Part shown: piece by piece, positions 52,317 to 61,694 of the stretch
Layout of the letters: each line of letters begins with the position of its first letter
Numbering within the stretch: the first letter of the stretch is position 1
Assembly (NCBI RefSeq): GCF_040545425.1
Contig: NZ_JBEPLW010000013.1
Strand: one strand, 5' to 3'
Source of the DNA: Bhargavaea ullalensis
Lineage (GTDB): Bacteria; Bacillota; Bacilli; Bacillales_A; Planococcaceae
DNA: 64,000 bases
Translations under genes and position numbers: made by a program
Notes under the pieces: generated by a model
The model's database searches: none
Seen by the model: the letters and a program-made list of their open reading frames with translations, nothing else
What the model was told of the DNA's origin: nothing

Positions 52317-53114
52317 ATGATTCTGGAGCTGGAGAACGTTTCCCGGAAGCGCGACGGCCGCTGGGTGCTGAAGGACATCAGCTGGCGGGTGGAGAAGGGG
52401 GACCACTGGGTGCTGTACGGCCTGAACGGTTCGGGCAAGACATCCCTGCTTGAACTGATCAATGCCTACCTGTTCCCGACGGAAGGAACGATCCGCGTGC
52501 TTGGGATGGAGTTCGGCAAGACGTACCTTGCGGAGCGGCTGAGAAGCCGGATCGGCTTCGTCTCTTCATCCATCGGCCAGAAAATCCGTCCCGACGACAA
52601 CGCCTATGAAGTCGTGCTGAGCGGCGCGTTTGCCTCGATCGGCCTGTTTGAAGACACGGACGCCGAGACGGACCAAAAAGGCGTGGAGATTCTCCGGGAA
52701 CTCGGCTGCCTGGATTATGCCAACCGGAACTTCCATACGCTGTCGCAGGGGGAAAGGCAGCGCATCCTCATCGGCCGGGCGCTCATGGCCGATCCGGAGC
52801 TCCTCATTCTGGATGAGCCGACGAACGGGCTGGATTTCATCGCCCGCGAAGAACTGCTTGAATCGGTCGCCCGGATCGCCCGGCGACCGGACGGCCCGGC
52901 GATTCTGTATGTGACGCATCACGCAGAGGAAATTCTCCCCGAGTTCAATAAAACCCTTCTGCTGAAAGACGGACGGGTCTTCGGATCCGGGAACACCGCC
53001 GATCTGATCAATTCTGAATGCCTCTCCGGCTTTTTTGGGTTGTCGGTCGAGGCAGATTGGCAGGCAGGACGGCCGACTCTGACAAAAAAGCGGGCCGAAG
53101 CGAGCCCGAAGTGA
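52317..53114 (+). CDS. ABC transporter ATP-binding protein (YlmA-like)
   Basis: Stand-alone ABC ATPase of 265 aa. Walker A is GLNGSGKTSL, the signature HTLSQGERQR, Walker B LLILDEPTNGLD and the H-loop YVTHHAEE. The sequence VEKGDHWVLYGLNGSGKT and SSIGQKIRP resemble B. subtilis YlmA and the ModF/PhrA group. No permease gene is adjacent, so it may serve another membrane partner or a non-transport role. The ATG at 52317 has AAGGGG upstream, 26 codons inside the open frame. Confidence 0.88.
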   Translation: MILELENVSRKRDGRWVLKDISWRVEKGDHWVLYGLNGSGKTSLLELINAYLFPTEGTIRVLGMEFGKTYLAERLRSRIGFVSSSIGQKIRPDDNAYEVVLSGAFASIGLFEDTDAETDQKGVEILRELGCLDYANRNFHTLSQGERQRILIGRALMADPELLILDEPTNGLDFIAREELLESVARIARRPDGPAILYVTHHAEEILPEFNKTLLLKDGRVFGSGNTADLINSECLSGFFGLSVEADWQAGRPTLTKKRAEASPK

Positions 53115-53121
53115 ATCAAAA

Positions 53122-53160
53122 AAAACAGCACAGTCCCAAACCGGGCACTGTGCTGTTTTA
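53122..53160. terminator. Bidirectional terminator between the ABC ATPase and citrate transporter genes
   Basis: AAAACAGCACAGT / ACTGTGCTGTTTT stem with a 12-nt loop between convergent genes. Confidence 0.92.
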
Positions 53161-53167
53161 GTTTTAT

Positions 53168-54505
53168 TCAGATTGCGATAACCCCGAGCAGCACCGACAC
53201 GAGCAGCAGGACGAGGGCGATGCCCCACATCCAGAAGAACGAGTAGCGGAGGTGCTTGCCCATCTCGAGTCCCGAGAGGCCGAGTGCGAGCCAGACGCCC
53301 GGTGCGAGCGGGGAGACGAACGTGCCGACGATGTTCCCGACGATCATCGAATAGGCGGTCGACAGGGAATCGATGCCGAAGCCCGAAGCGATCTGCTCGA
53401 CGACCGGGAACAAGCCGAAGTAGTAGGCATCGGTGCTGAGCAGCAGATCAAACGGCAGTCCCAGCACCCCGATGATGATGTGCAGATACGGGGCAATCGC
53501 CGCCGGCAGCACGCCGACCGCATCGCCCGCAATGGCGTCCAGCATGCCGGTGCCGTTCAGGATGCCGAGGAACAGGCCGGCAGCCAGGATGATCGACGCC
53601 ATCGTGAGTGCGCTCGGCGCGTGGGCGCGGATCCGGTCCATCTGATCTTTGACATTCGGATAGTTGACCGGAAGTGCGATGGCGACACCGATCATGAAGG
53701 CAAGCCCGGCGGGAACGATGCCCCAGACAAGAATGCCGATGACCGCAACCGCGAGGACGGCGTTGAACCAGATCAGCTTCGGCTTGGCAAGAGAGCCGGC
53801 ATCTTCCGCCGTGTCCGCGCTGCCCGAGAACGGGTCGTCCGCAGGAACATCGAGCGCAGCCGCGGCTTCAAGAGAGCCATACTGCTTTGTGATCCGGCGC
53901 TGTTCCCGCATACCGAGCAGGACGGCGATGATCACCATGATGACGAGGCCGATGACCTGGACCGGGATGAGCGGGCGCCACAGTTCGGTGACGTCCATTT
54001 CAAGAACTGAAGCGACCCTGCCGAGCGGGCCGGCCCACGGCAGCATGTTCATGATGCTCGCCGCGCCGCCGACAAGCAGGAGCAGGAGATACGGATTCAT
54101 CTTCAGCCGCTTATAGACGGGCAGCAGAGCGGGAACCGTGATCAGGAAAGTGGAGGCGCCCGAGCCGTCCAGATGGGCAACCATCGCCACGAGGACGGTG
54201 ACGAGGCTGACGATGACGACATTTCCTTTGGAGAAGGCGACCATCTTGTTGATCATCGGCTCGAACAAGCCGACGTCCTGGAGGATCCCGAAGAAGATGA
54301 TGGCGAAGATGAACATGACGGCGACGGAAATGACGGACTTCACGCCATCATTGAAGAAGTCGCCGATTTCGGAGAAGGCGAATCCGGCGATCATCGCCCC
54401 GACGATCGGCGGCAGCACCATCGCGACAATCGGCGTCACGCGGCCGCTGATGAGCAGGGCGACGATGACAAGAATGATCAAAAAGCCGATCAGGCTGAGA
54501 CTCAA
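53168..54505 (-). CDS. Citrate:proton symporter, CitMHS family
   Basis: Secondary transporter of the CitMHS family, which takes up metal-citrate complexes (Mg for CitM, Ca for CitH in B. subtilis). The 445-aa protein has about 11-12 hydrophobic segments and conserved stretches VAHLDGSGASTFLI and LPFDLLLSTDAYYFGLFPV. The start is TTG at 54505 with AGGGGG upstream. It lies 124 bp downstream of citST on the same strand, with a cre-like site in the leader. Which metal it prefers cannot be read here. Confidence 0.93.
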   Translation of the reverse strand: MSLSLIGFLIILVIVALLISGRVTPIVAMVLPPIVGAMIAGFAFSEIGDFFNDGVKSVISVAVMFIFAIIFFGILQDVGLFEPMINKMVAFSKGNVVIVSLVTVLVAMVAHLDGSGASTFLITVPALLPVYKRLKMNPYLLLLLVGGAASIMNMLPWAGPLGRVASVLEMDVTELWRPLIPVQVIGLVIMVIIAVLLGMREQRRITKQYGSLEAAAALDVPADDPFSGSADTAEDAGSLAKPKLIWFNAVLAVAVIGILVWGIVPAGLAFMIGVAIALPVNYPNVKDQMDRIRAHAPSALTMASIILAAGLFLGILNGTGMLDAIAGDAVGVLPAAIAPYLHIIIGVLGLPFDLLLSTDAYYFGLFPVVEQIASGFGIDSLSTAYSMIVGNIVGTFVSPLAPGVWLALGLSGLEMGKHLRYSFFWMWGIALVLLLVSVLLGVIAI

Positions 54506-54524
54506 TTGAAAAACCCCCTATGAT

Positions 54525-54538
54525 TGAATGCGTTTTCA
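54525..54538. promoter_or_regulatory. cre site before the citrate transporter gene
   Basis: TGAAAACGCATTCA on the minus strand matches TGAAAACGCTTTCA at 13 of 14 positions. It lies 20 bp upstream of the TTG start, a roadblock position for CcpA. Confidence 0.7.
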
Positions 54539-54629
54539 GTAGTCTGAAAATAACACACCCGCGCAAGGGGGATAAATCTTCTAATGATAAATCAGATAGG
54601 TTCCATTAGCCGAATAAAGTTCATAAAAT

Positions 54630-55316
54630 TCATTTCGGCATGTATTTCCTTTCGGGCCGGCCCACGGTCCCGTAAATGGATTTTGTCATGAGCAGGCCCT
54701 CGGATACGAGATATTCCAGGTAGCGGCGAGCGGTGGAACGGCTCGTGCCGATCCGTTTGCTCAGTTCGGCCGCCGTGATTCCGCCGATGGTTTCCTCCCG
54801 GAAAAGCCGGTTGATCTCGCCCAGCGTGATCGGATCGATCCCCTTCGGCAGTCCGGCTGCAACCGGGTCATTGTCTTCCTTTCGGACGGCAAGCCGGTCG
54901 ATCTCTTCCTGGCTCAGGCGGATGCTGCCGGCAAGCCGTTCCCGGTAGGTCCGGTAGCGTTCGAGCGTCCGTTCAAACCGGCTGTCGTCAAACGGCTTGA
55001 TGATCAGGTCGAACACGCCTCCGCCGAGCAGCTCCCGCACCGTCTCCCCCTCGTTCGCCGCGGTGACCGCGATGATGTCCGCCTGCGGGAACCGGCTGCG
55101 GATTTCACGGAAGAGTGCGGATCCGTCCACGTCCGGAATATAAAAATCAAGCAAGATCAGATCGGGCACATGATCCTCCAGGAGCCCGATCGCCTCCCTG
55201 CCGCTGCGGGCGATCCCGGTCACCCGGAATCCGTCCATCTTCTCCACGTAATGTCGATTCACTTCGGCGACACGGAAATCATCTTCAATAATGAAAACGG
55301 AATAAGCCCCATTCAT
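54630..55316 (-). CDS. citT: Response regulator, CitT/DcuR family
   Basis: DNA-binding response regulator of 228 aa. The receiver has EDD at 11-13, the phospho-acceptor Asp in LILLDFYIPDVDG (about residue 57) and IKPF. The C-terminal winged helix (ITAAELSKRIGTSRSTARRYLEYL) is typical of CitB/DcuR regulators. It is coupled to the kinase gene by a 4-bp overlap. The likely target is the citrate transporter gene just downstream. Confidence 0.92.
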   Translation of the reverse strand: MNGAYSVFIIEDDFRVAEVNRHYVEKMDGFRVTGIARSGREAIGLLEDHVPDLILLDFYIPDVDGSALFREIRSRFPQADIIAVTAANEGETVRELLGGGVFDLIIKPFDDSRFERTLERYRTYRERLAGSIRLSQEEIDRLAVRKEDNDPVAAGLPKGIDPITLGEINRLFREETIGGITAAELSKRIGTSRSTARRYLEYLVSEGLLMTKSIYGTVGRPERKYMPK

Positions 55317-56938
55317 CGATCTTCCCCCCTGTTTTTCGGAATACTGATGACGAAGCAGGCACCGCCCGATTCACCGTCTTCGATGAGCACTTCGCCGCCC
55401 ACTCCGAGAATCGCCTCGCTCGCCAGGGCAAGCCCGTTCCCCCTGCCGTCCCCCTTCGTTGAAAAACCGGAGTTGAAGACTTTCCGTGCATCCTCTTCCG
55501 AGATCCCTTCCCCCGAGTCTTCGACTTCAAACAGCAGGTCGTCTCCGACATCGGTAAAGAAAAGCAGAACCCGGCGTTCTCCTTCATCATGGGACCGCAC
55601 CGCATCAAATGCATTTTCAATGACATTGCCGAGTGCGGTCAGAAGAGCGTCCTGCACGCTTTCCGGGAGCGTTTCGGAAAGCCGGCTGAAGGGGTTGATC
55701 GAGAAATCGATCCCGAGCTCCTGGGCCTGGACCGATTTCCCTTGGAGGAGCGCCCCGATCAGCGGATCTGACACATGTTCCGACAGGAAGTCCATGCGGT
55801 TGCTCCGGATATTCTCTTCTTTTTTGATGAACTCCACGGCTTCTCCTGCCCGTCCGTGAACGAGCAGGCCGAGGATGACATGCAGTTTGTTGGAGTGTTC
55901 ATGGGTCTGGGCGCGCTGGGCGTTCGCGTATTGCCGGATTCTCGAAAGCTCTTCGGTCATCTTCTGCAGGTCGCTTTTCTTCCGGAAAGTGATGACTGCC
56001 CCGTCACCGCCGCTCGTCAGCGGAACTTGGCTGACGAGGACGACCTGCCGTCCAAGCATCATTTCACGGTCTTCAATATGGTCTTGTAAATTGACGATGG
56101 ATGGAAGGACGTCCCGGATCTGAATTCCCGTCTCGTGTTTTTCTCCTGACATGCCTTCTTCATCGAGGGCCCGCCGAGCAGCGGAGTTTGCCGTTGCGAT
56201 CCGGCCGTTTCCGTCGACGGCGATGATTCCTTCCCGTACGGACTGGAGAATCGCTTCTTTTTGATCATAGAGCCGTGAAATCTCCTCGGGCTCCATGTTG
56301 CGGAGAAGGGACTTGATGTACCGGGAGATGAGGACGGCACCGGCGAGGCCCGCCAGGATGACAAACGCGAGCGTGTACCAGATCAAGCGGCTCTGGGATC
56401 GGGCAATCGCCTGTACATTGTCATTCAGGAAGCCGACCGACACGACCCCGACCACTTCGCCATCCGAGTACACGGGAACTTTTCCGCGGACCGACAGGCC
56501 GAGCGAACCTTCCTTTTTGGATATGTATGATTCGCCGGATTCCAGTGCCCGGTCATTGTCGCCGCCGACCATGCGTCCGCCGATCTTCGCAGCATCCGGA
56601 TGGGAGTACCGGATTCCCTCACGGTTGCCGACAACGATAAACTCGGCACCGGTTTTTTTGCGGATCGGCTCAACGATCCCCTGGATGACCGGTGCCGGAT
56701 CTTCAAGAAGGAAGGCCTCCTGCAGTTCGGGAATGTTTGCCGTTGCCTCGGCGAGTGCAAGTGCCCGCTTGCCGATTTGATCCTCAATGCTCTCCGAAAG
56801 AAAATGGCGGAGAAAAAGGCCGAATGCAAGGCAGATGACGATGACGAGCAGGCTGATCAGGACGATCATTCGCATAAGCAGGCTGACTCCGGGCTTGCCG
56901 GATCTGCCATCTGATTGGAATCGGGTGAATAAGTTCAT
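55313..56938 (-). CDS. citS: Sensor histidine kinase, CitS/DcuS family
   Basis: Membrane kinase of 541 aa. TM1 is at about 22-44, followed by a periplasmic-type PAS/Cache domain with GNREGIRYSHPD and GKVPVYSDGEVVGVVSVGF. TM2 (LAFVILAGLAGAVLI) precedes a cytoplasmic PAS domain, a DcuS-type phospho-acceptor region (AQTHEHSNKLHVILGLL) and HATPase_c (GRGNGLALASEAI). It should sense a tricarboxylate or dicarboxylate outside the cell. AGAGGT precedes the ATG. First gene of citS-citT, ahead of the transporter. Confidence 0.93.
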   Translation of the reverse strand: MNLFTRFQSDGRSGKPGVSLLMRMIVLISLLVIVICLAFGLFLRHFLSESIEDQIGKRALALAEATANIPELQEAFLLEDPAPVIQGIVEPIRKKTGAEFIVVGNREGIRYSHPDAAKIGGRMVGGDNDRALESGESYISKKEGSLGLSVRGKVPVYSDGEVVGVVSVGFLNDNVQAIARSQSRLIWYTLAFVILAGLAGAVLISRYIKSLLRNMEPEEISRLYDQKEAILQSVREGIIAVDGNGRIATANSAARRALDEEGMSGEKHETGIQIRDVLPSIVNLQDHIEDREMMLGRQVVLVSQVPLTSGGDGAVITFRKKSDLQKMTEELSRIRQYANAQRAQTHEHSNKLHVILGLLVHGRAGEAVEFIKKEENIRSNRMDFLSEHVSDPLIGALLQGKSVQAQELGIDFSINPFSRLSETLPESVQDALLTALGNVIENAFDAVRSHDEGERRVLLFFTDVGDDLLFEVEDSGEGISEEDARKVFNSGFSTKGDGRGNGLALASEAILGVGGEVLIEDGESGGACFVISIPKNRGEDR

Positions 56939-57060
56939 GGGCTGACCTCTTTTTTAACGATGCGATGGAATAGAACGAAAGTTAAATTGATTATACATCA
57001 AAAAAGACAGACGGACCGGTGGGTTCGCCTGCCGGAAGGCCTGCTTGTTAGGAGTCGGAC

Positions 57061-58371
57061 TTATTTTGCCCTCTTCTTTACGGTCGGCACTTTTTTTGTT
57101 GGACGCTGCAGCCTCAACAGCACCCTTTCCGCCGCCACGGCAATGATGGCACCGAGGACAAGGCCGTTGCTCAACACCGAAGTGAGGACCGGCGACATCG
57201 AGGCGAACGCATCCGTCGGGATGAACATCGTCCCGATGCCGGCGAACAGCGAAATTCCGGCAACCTGGAACAAAGCGGATTTATCCTCAAGCGATTCGAA
57301 TTCCTGGAAGGCAAGGCTGATCGTGCTGGCAAACACCGGAAAGATCGCCGCGTATCCGACTGCCACCGGAATCGAAGAAACAAACGCGGTGAACGGCGGG
57401 AACAGGCTGATCACCACGATGAGAAGCGAGCCGAGGATGAACGGCAGGCGGGCGGAAATTCTGGTGGTGGCGATAAATCCGGCAGAGCCGGAAATGGCCA
57501 CGGGCCCGATTGCCGAAAAAGTCCCGGCGAGCAGCTGATTCAAGCCCGATACGATGCCGGTCTGCCTTGTGCGGGACCGGTCGGCTTTCATGCCTTGACG
57601 CTCAAGGACCCCCTGGACAACCTTGACGGTCGCAAGCATGTTCGCGATCAGCAGAAAAGTGATGAAGGAGACCATCGGGATCACATCCGCTTCCATCCGC
57701 GGGATGCCAAATGCAAAAAATGCCGGGAGACTGAACAAATGCCCGGCGTGGACGACGGGCTCTGCGAGACCAAGCAGGGCAAACGCCGTCCATCCGAACA
57801 CGATGCTTGCCAGCACCGAATATTGGCCGAATTTCGGTATCCTCCGGAAGGCATATGAAAATAGGATGATCAATACGGACAACAGGAGGATTTCCGAACT
57901 CACGCCCGCCGAACCGCTGCCCAGGCCGAACATGCCTTTCAGGAACGAGCCGCTCAGCTGGACAACCATGAGGATGAGATAAATGCCGGTGACCGTCGGC
58001 GTGAACAGGGCCGCCAGCTTTTCCACGAGCCCGAAGGCACTCAGGACAATGAAGATGCCGCCGCTTAGAAGGAAGGCGAATTGCAGGACACGGAGCGTCT
58101 CGGACGGAGATCCGAACAGGACGGTGCCGAGTCCCGCATACAGCGTGAACACGCCCCACCAAAGTCCGGCCGGCCCTTCCTGGATCGGAAGCCTGTGGCC
58201 GAAAAACGTCTGCAGCAACCCGGCGATGCCCAGCACAAACAGTGACCGCTGAACAAATGCAATCGCATCCGCCGGGTCCAGCCCGTAGGACGCCGCAATC
58301 GTCACCGGAATGACGACGCTGCTCATCAGGATGAATAACGCCCACTGAAGGGCAGGGAAAACCTGTTTCAT
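57061..58371 (-). CDS. NCS2 family purine/pyrimidine permease (YwdJ-like)
   Basis: Nucleobase-cation symporter-2 type transporter, 436 aa, with about 12-14 hydrophobic segments. The NCS2 features QEGPAGLWWG and the helix-10 region SGSAGFIATTRISAR are seen, but the canonical NCS2 signature QNxGxxxxT is not obvious, as in the divergent YwdJ branch. Substrate is uncertain. A promoter and an AAGAGG site precede the ATG. It is transcribed toward citS but separated from it by 122 bp. Confidence 0.82.
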   Translation of the reverse strand: MKQVFPALQWALFILMSSVVIPVTIAASYGLDPADAIAFVQRSLFVLGIAGLLQTFFGHRLPIQEGPAGLWWGVFTLYAGLGTVLFGSPSETLRVLQFAFLLSGGIFIVLSAFGLVEKLAALFTPTVTGIYLILMVVQLSGSFLKGMFGLGSGSAGVSSEILLLSVLIILFSYAFRRIPKFGQYSVLASIVFGWTAFALLGLAEPVVHAGHLFSLPAFFAFGIPRMEADVIPMVSFITFLLIANMLATVKVVQGVLERQGMKADRSRTRQTGIVSGLNQLLAGTFSAIGPVAISGSAGFIATTRISARLPFILGSLLIVVISLFPPFTAFVSSIPVAVGYAAIFPVFASTISLAFQEFESLEDKSALFQVAGISLFAGIGTMFIPTDAFASMSPVLTSVLSNGLVLGAIIAVAAERVLLRLQRPTKKVPTVKKRAK

Positions 58372-58415
58372 GAGAACCTCTTCTTTCCGTTTGGAGCTAA
58401 AAAATCCTATTCTTT

Positions 58416-58443
58416 AGTATAACGAAATGATTCAAAGTGGCAA
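58416..58443 (-). promoter_or_regulatory. Promoter of the NCS2 permease gene
   Basis: Minus strand: TTGCCA at 58443-58438, a 16-bp spacer, TATACT at 58421-58416, 45 bp upstream of the start codon. Confidence 0.6.
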
Positions 58444-58506
58444 ATGAGGATCCGGAGGAAACATGAAAACCACTGTCTCTCGCAAGCAAAATGAAAATCC
58501 GGACGG

Positions 58507-58535
58507 TTGACAGCAGTACCGAAAGTATTTATACT
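58507..58535 (+). promoter_or_regulatory. marR-efflux operon promoter
   Basis: TTGACA 58507-58512, a 17-bp spacer, TATACT 58530-58535. The next 45 bp are A/T rich with several TTAAT/ATTAA half-sites that could bind the MarR protein. Confidence 0.75.
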
Positions 58536-58592
58536 AATAAACTCTTTAATGATTGAAGTATTTAATGGATGAATTAATAAAGGAGGAATCCG

Positions 58593-59048
58593 ATGGGCAA
58601 CGAAGACAATCGCTTCGACAGATTCGAAGAGCTGTTCTGGGAAGTGACGAGGGGCATGGGCAAAGTGTGGGCCCGAATTTTTGATGCACAGCTGCCCGGA
58701 TCACAGGCGTACCTCATCCACCAGCTGGAGCAGGAAGGCCGGGTGCGCATGTCCCGGCTCGCCGAATCCCTCCGTCTGACCGGCGGGGCGGTGACGAGCG
58801 CTTCCGACAAGCTGATCGAGCGGGGATTCGTCCGCAGGATCCGGGACGAAGAAGACCGGCGCGTCGTTTACCTGGAGATCACTGATGAAGGCCGCCGGGT
58901 GATCGGGGAGCTGCGTCAGCAAGGCAGGAAGGAAATGAAGCGCGTGTTCGGACTCTTGTCAGAAGAAGAGCTCGACACCCTCATCCGTGTGTTTGAACAG
59001 GCCGGCTGCTCGCTCGGAGAACTAAAGGAGGATACACAACAAGCATGA
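58593..59048 (+). CDS. MarR family transcriptional regulator
   Basis: Winged-helix repressor of 151 aa. The DNA-binding core is MSRLAESLRLTGGAVTSASDKLIERG followed in the wing by RRIRDEEDRRVVYLEIT, the MarR DxRR pattern. The C-terminal helix carries one Cys (AGCSLG). Start ATG with AAAGGAGG. It overlaps the pump gene by 4 bp, the usual autoregulated repressor-pump pair. Confidence 0.93.
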   Translation: MGNEDNRFDRFEELFWEVTRGMGKVWARIFDAQLPGSQAYLIHQLEQEGRVRMSRLAESLRLTGGAVTSASDKLIERGFVRRIRDEEDRRVVYLEITDEGRRVIGELRQQGRKEMKRVFGLLSEEELDTLIRVFEQAGCSLGELKEDTQQA

Positions 59049-60709
59049 ATCATTTATCAGATAAACAGAAAGTGACGATCATGATCGCCATCATGGTCGC
59101 AATGTTCTTCTCGGCGATCAACCAGACGATCATCGGAGTCGCCATGCCGCGGATCATCGCAAGCCTCGGCGGGATGGACTACTACACATGGGTGATCACG
59201 ATTTACCTGTTGACGATGGCGGTGGCGACGATTCTGGTCGGAAAGCTGTCCGACATCTACGGACGGAAGCCGTTCCTTCTCGCCGGAATCGGGTTCTTCA
59301 TGGTCGGGGCATTCCTGTCCGGCCTGTCGTCCTCGATCTTCCAGCTGATCATCTTCCGCGGCATCACCGGGATCGGCGGCGGGATGATCATGTCGACGGC
59401 CTTTACGGCGGTCGGCGACCTGTACCTGCCCCGTGAACGTGCCCGCTGGACCGGCCTCATGAGCGGGATCTTCGGGATTTCCAGCGTGCTCGGTCCGCTC
59501 ATGGGCGGCTTCATCGTCGATCACCTCGACTGGCACTGGGTGTTCTGGATCTTCCTGCCGCTCGGCATCGTGGCGTTCGCCATGATCTTTAAACTCTTCC
59601 CGAAGGTACCGAAGCGAGAAGGCGAAACGATCGACTATTTCGGTTCTCTGTTCCTGACGATGACCATCGTCTCGCTGTTGCTCGCCTTTAGCCTCGCCGG
59701 CGAAGGCGCCGGCAAGTACGCATGGTCGTCGTGGCAGATCCTGGGACTGTTCGGCCTGACCGTTGCGTCACTGCTTGTTTTCATTTTCGTCGAATCAAAA
59801 GTGAAAACGCCGGTGCTTCCGCTGACGCTGTTTAGAAACGACATTGTGACCGTCTCGAACCTCGCGGGATTCCTGCTCGGGATGGGCATGATGGGCGTCA
59901 TGATCTACACGCCGTTCTTCATCCAGGGCGTCAAGGGGATCTCGCCGAGCGGCTCGGGCTATATCATGATGCCGATGTCGATCGTCATGGTGTTCGCCAC
60001 GACGTTCGCCGGCAACTTCATGACCAAGACGGGCAAATACAAGGGGCTCGCCATTTCAGGTCTCAGCATCACGGCTGTCGGAATCTTCCTGCTGTCCCTG
60101 ATTGATGCGGCGACACCGGTCTATGTGCTCATCAGTTATCTGTGCGTCATCGGCATCGGCCTTGGCGCCAGCATGCCGGTCTTCTCGCTCACCGTCCAAA
60201 ATGCCGTCCCGCTCCGCCAGCTAGGCGTCGCTTCCGCCTCCTCCCAGCTGTTCCGTTCGCTCGGCAACACGATGGGCATCGGAATCCTTGGGGCGGTCAT
60301 GAGTTCAAGAATGACCTCCCGCATGCAGGATTCGTTTGCCCAGGGCGGAGAAGGCGCAGGCGCAATGGCCCAGCTCCCTCCAGAGCAGGCAAAGGAACTC
60401 GGCACGCTCATGAATCCGGAGATGTTATTGGATCAGCCGAAACTGGAACAGGCGCTCTCCGGCATGCCGTCCGACTTGAAACCGGTCGCCGAAGGCCTCG
60501 TCGCGTCCGTCCGCGATGTATTCAGCGACGCGTTGACGACAACGTTCCTCGCCGGCGGCATCATCATGGTGGCTGCCGTCGTGCTTGCCCTGTTCCTGAG
60601 GGCCATCCCGCTCGTCTCCGCTATGACTGCGGGAAAACCGGACTCTGCAGCCGCCGGAAAAGGAAACACTCCCGGCAAGGCGGAACCGGCCATCCAGAAC
60701 GAAAAGTAA
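59045..60709 (+). CDS. MFS drug transporter, DHA2 (14-TM) family
   Basis: Proton-driven multidrug efflux pump of the EmrB/QacA type, 554 aa, with 14 predicted membrane segments. Motif A (GKLSDIYGRKPFLLAG) and motif C region (GISSVLGPLMGGFIVDHLDWHWVF) are clear. A long extracellular loop of about 85 residues lies before the last helix. It is co-transcribed with the MarR regulator. The substrate is unknown. Confidence 0.94.
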   Translation: MNHLSDKQKVTIMIAIMVAMFFSAINQTIIGVAMPRIIASLGGMDYYTWVITIYLLTMAVATILVGKLSDIYGRKPFLLAGIGFFMVGAFLSGLSSSIFQLIIFRGITGIGGGMIMSTAFTAVGDLYLPRERARWTGLMSGIFGISSVLGPLMGGFIVDHLDWHWVFWIFLPLGIVAFAMIFKLFPKVPKREGETIDYFGSLFLTMTIVSLLLAFSLAGEGAGKYAWSSWQILGLFGLTVASLLVFIFVESKVKTPVLPLTLFRNDIVTVSNLAGFLLGMGMMGVMIYTPFFIQGVKGISPSGSGYIMMPMSIVMVFATTFAGNFMTKTGKYKGLAISGLSITAVGIFLLSLIDAATPVYVLISYLCVIGIGLGASMPVFSLTVQNAVPLRQLGVASASSQLFRSLGNTMGIGILGAVMSSRMTSRMQDSFAQGGEGAGAMAQLPPEQAKELGTLMNPEMLLDQPKLEQALSGMPSDLKPVAEGLVASVRDVFSDALTTTFLAGGIIMVAAVVLALFLRAIPLVSAMTAGKPDSAAAGKGNTPGKAEPAIQNEK

Positions 60710-60716
60710 ATCAAAG

Positions 60717-60757
60717 ACGCCGTGCGCCTTCCGTGAAGGGATGCGCCCGGCGTTTTT
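60717..60757 (+). terminator. Terminator of the marR-pump operon
   Basis: ACGCCG / CGGCGT outer stem, GCGC / GCGC inner stem, then TTTTT. Confidence 0.85.
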
Positions 60758-60815
60758 ATGTTTCGGGAAGCGGCTTGCATGCGCCGGGGTTGATTGATAG
60801 GGTGGATTTATAGGG

Positions 60816-60871
60816 CGAGTGAGACGCTACTGGGCCCGAGTGAGACGCAAATGGGCCTGAGTGGGACGCTT
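60816..60871 (+). repeat. Three 21-bp repeat units before nadX
   Basis: YGAGTGRGACGC starts at 60816, 60837 and 60858, exactly 21 bp apart; the first two units end in TGGGCC. It lies between the pump terminator and nadX. The unit resembles the TGAGTGAGCGC units before mnmE. Confidence 0.85.
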
Positions 60872-60895
60872 TCAACCGGAAAGGGGACGGGAAGC

Positions 60896-61675
60896 ATGAA
60901 AATCGGTGTGTTGGGAACAGGGAACATCGCGGCTTATCTGCTGGAGTGCATCAATGACAAACAGCTCGTCGACGGGGAGGTCACTGCGGTCTGCGGACGG
61001 AACCGGGAAACGGGAGCAGGGCTTGCGGAGCGGCACGGTGTCCGGTTTTATGAGAACTTCGAGGAGTTCATCCGATTGGACGTTGACGTGGTGATCGAGG
61101 CGGCGGCGATCGAAGTGGCGGCCGCCCGCGCCGTCGATGTCCTGATGAACGGGAAAGACTTCATTGCCAGCAGCATCGGGGCATTCAAGGACGCCGGTTT
61201 TCTGGAAGAGGTGAAGACAGCCGCACAGAAAACCGGACGGTCGGTCCACCTTCCGTCCGGAGCGATCGGCGGACTGGATTTATTGAAATCCGCGAACGCG
61301 ATCGGCGGGCTGGAGAAGGTGAGGATCACGACAAGGAAGTCGCCGGAATCACTCGGGCTGGGGCCGATGGACGAAGAACGGCTGCTGTTCGAAGGATCCG
61401 CCGGCGAGGCGATCGGCAAGTTTCCCAAAAACATCAACGTCGCGCTGCTTCTGTCTCTCGCCGGGCTAGGCACAGAGAAGACGGAGGTCCGCATCATCGC
61501 CGACCCCGCCGCCAAGCGCAACACTCATCTGATCGAAGCGGGCGGCAGCTTTGGCGACATGGCGCTCACCGTCGAAAACAAGCCGATGCCCGGCAATCCG
61601 AAAACAAGCTACCTTGCCGCGCTCAGCATTTTGTCTGTCCTTCAGAACAAGGGCAATCCGGTCGTCATCGGTTGA
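60896..61675 (+). CDS. nadX: L-aspartate dehydrogenase
   Basis: NAD(P)-dependent enzyme converting aspartate to iminoaspartate, an entry to NAD synthesis that replaces NadB. The 259-aa product has the Rossmann motif GVLGTGNIAAYLLE at the start, PSGAIGGLDLLKSAN and the catalytic-region FPKNINVALLLSLAGLG. The ATG at 60896 (AAAGGGGACGGG upstream) is used, as the earlier frame runs through the repeats. No nadA/nadC is adjacent. Followed 19 bp later by a TPR gene. Confidence 0.9.
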   Translation: MKIGVLGTGNIAAYLLECINDKQLVDGEVTAVCGRNRETGAGLAERHGVRFYENFEEFIRLDVDVVIEAAAIEVAAARAVDVLMNGKDFIASSIGAFKDAGFLEEVKTAAQKTGRSVHLPSGAIGGLDLLKSANAIGGLEKVRITTRKSPESLGLGPMDEERLLFEGSAGEAIGKFPKNINVALLLSLAGLGTEKTEVRIIADPAAKRNTHLIEAGGSFGDMALTVENKPMPGNPKTSYLAALSILSVLQNKGNPVVIG

Positions 61676-61694
61676 AAAGGAAGGGAGAAAGCAA

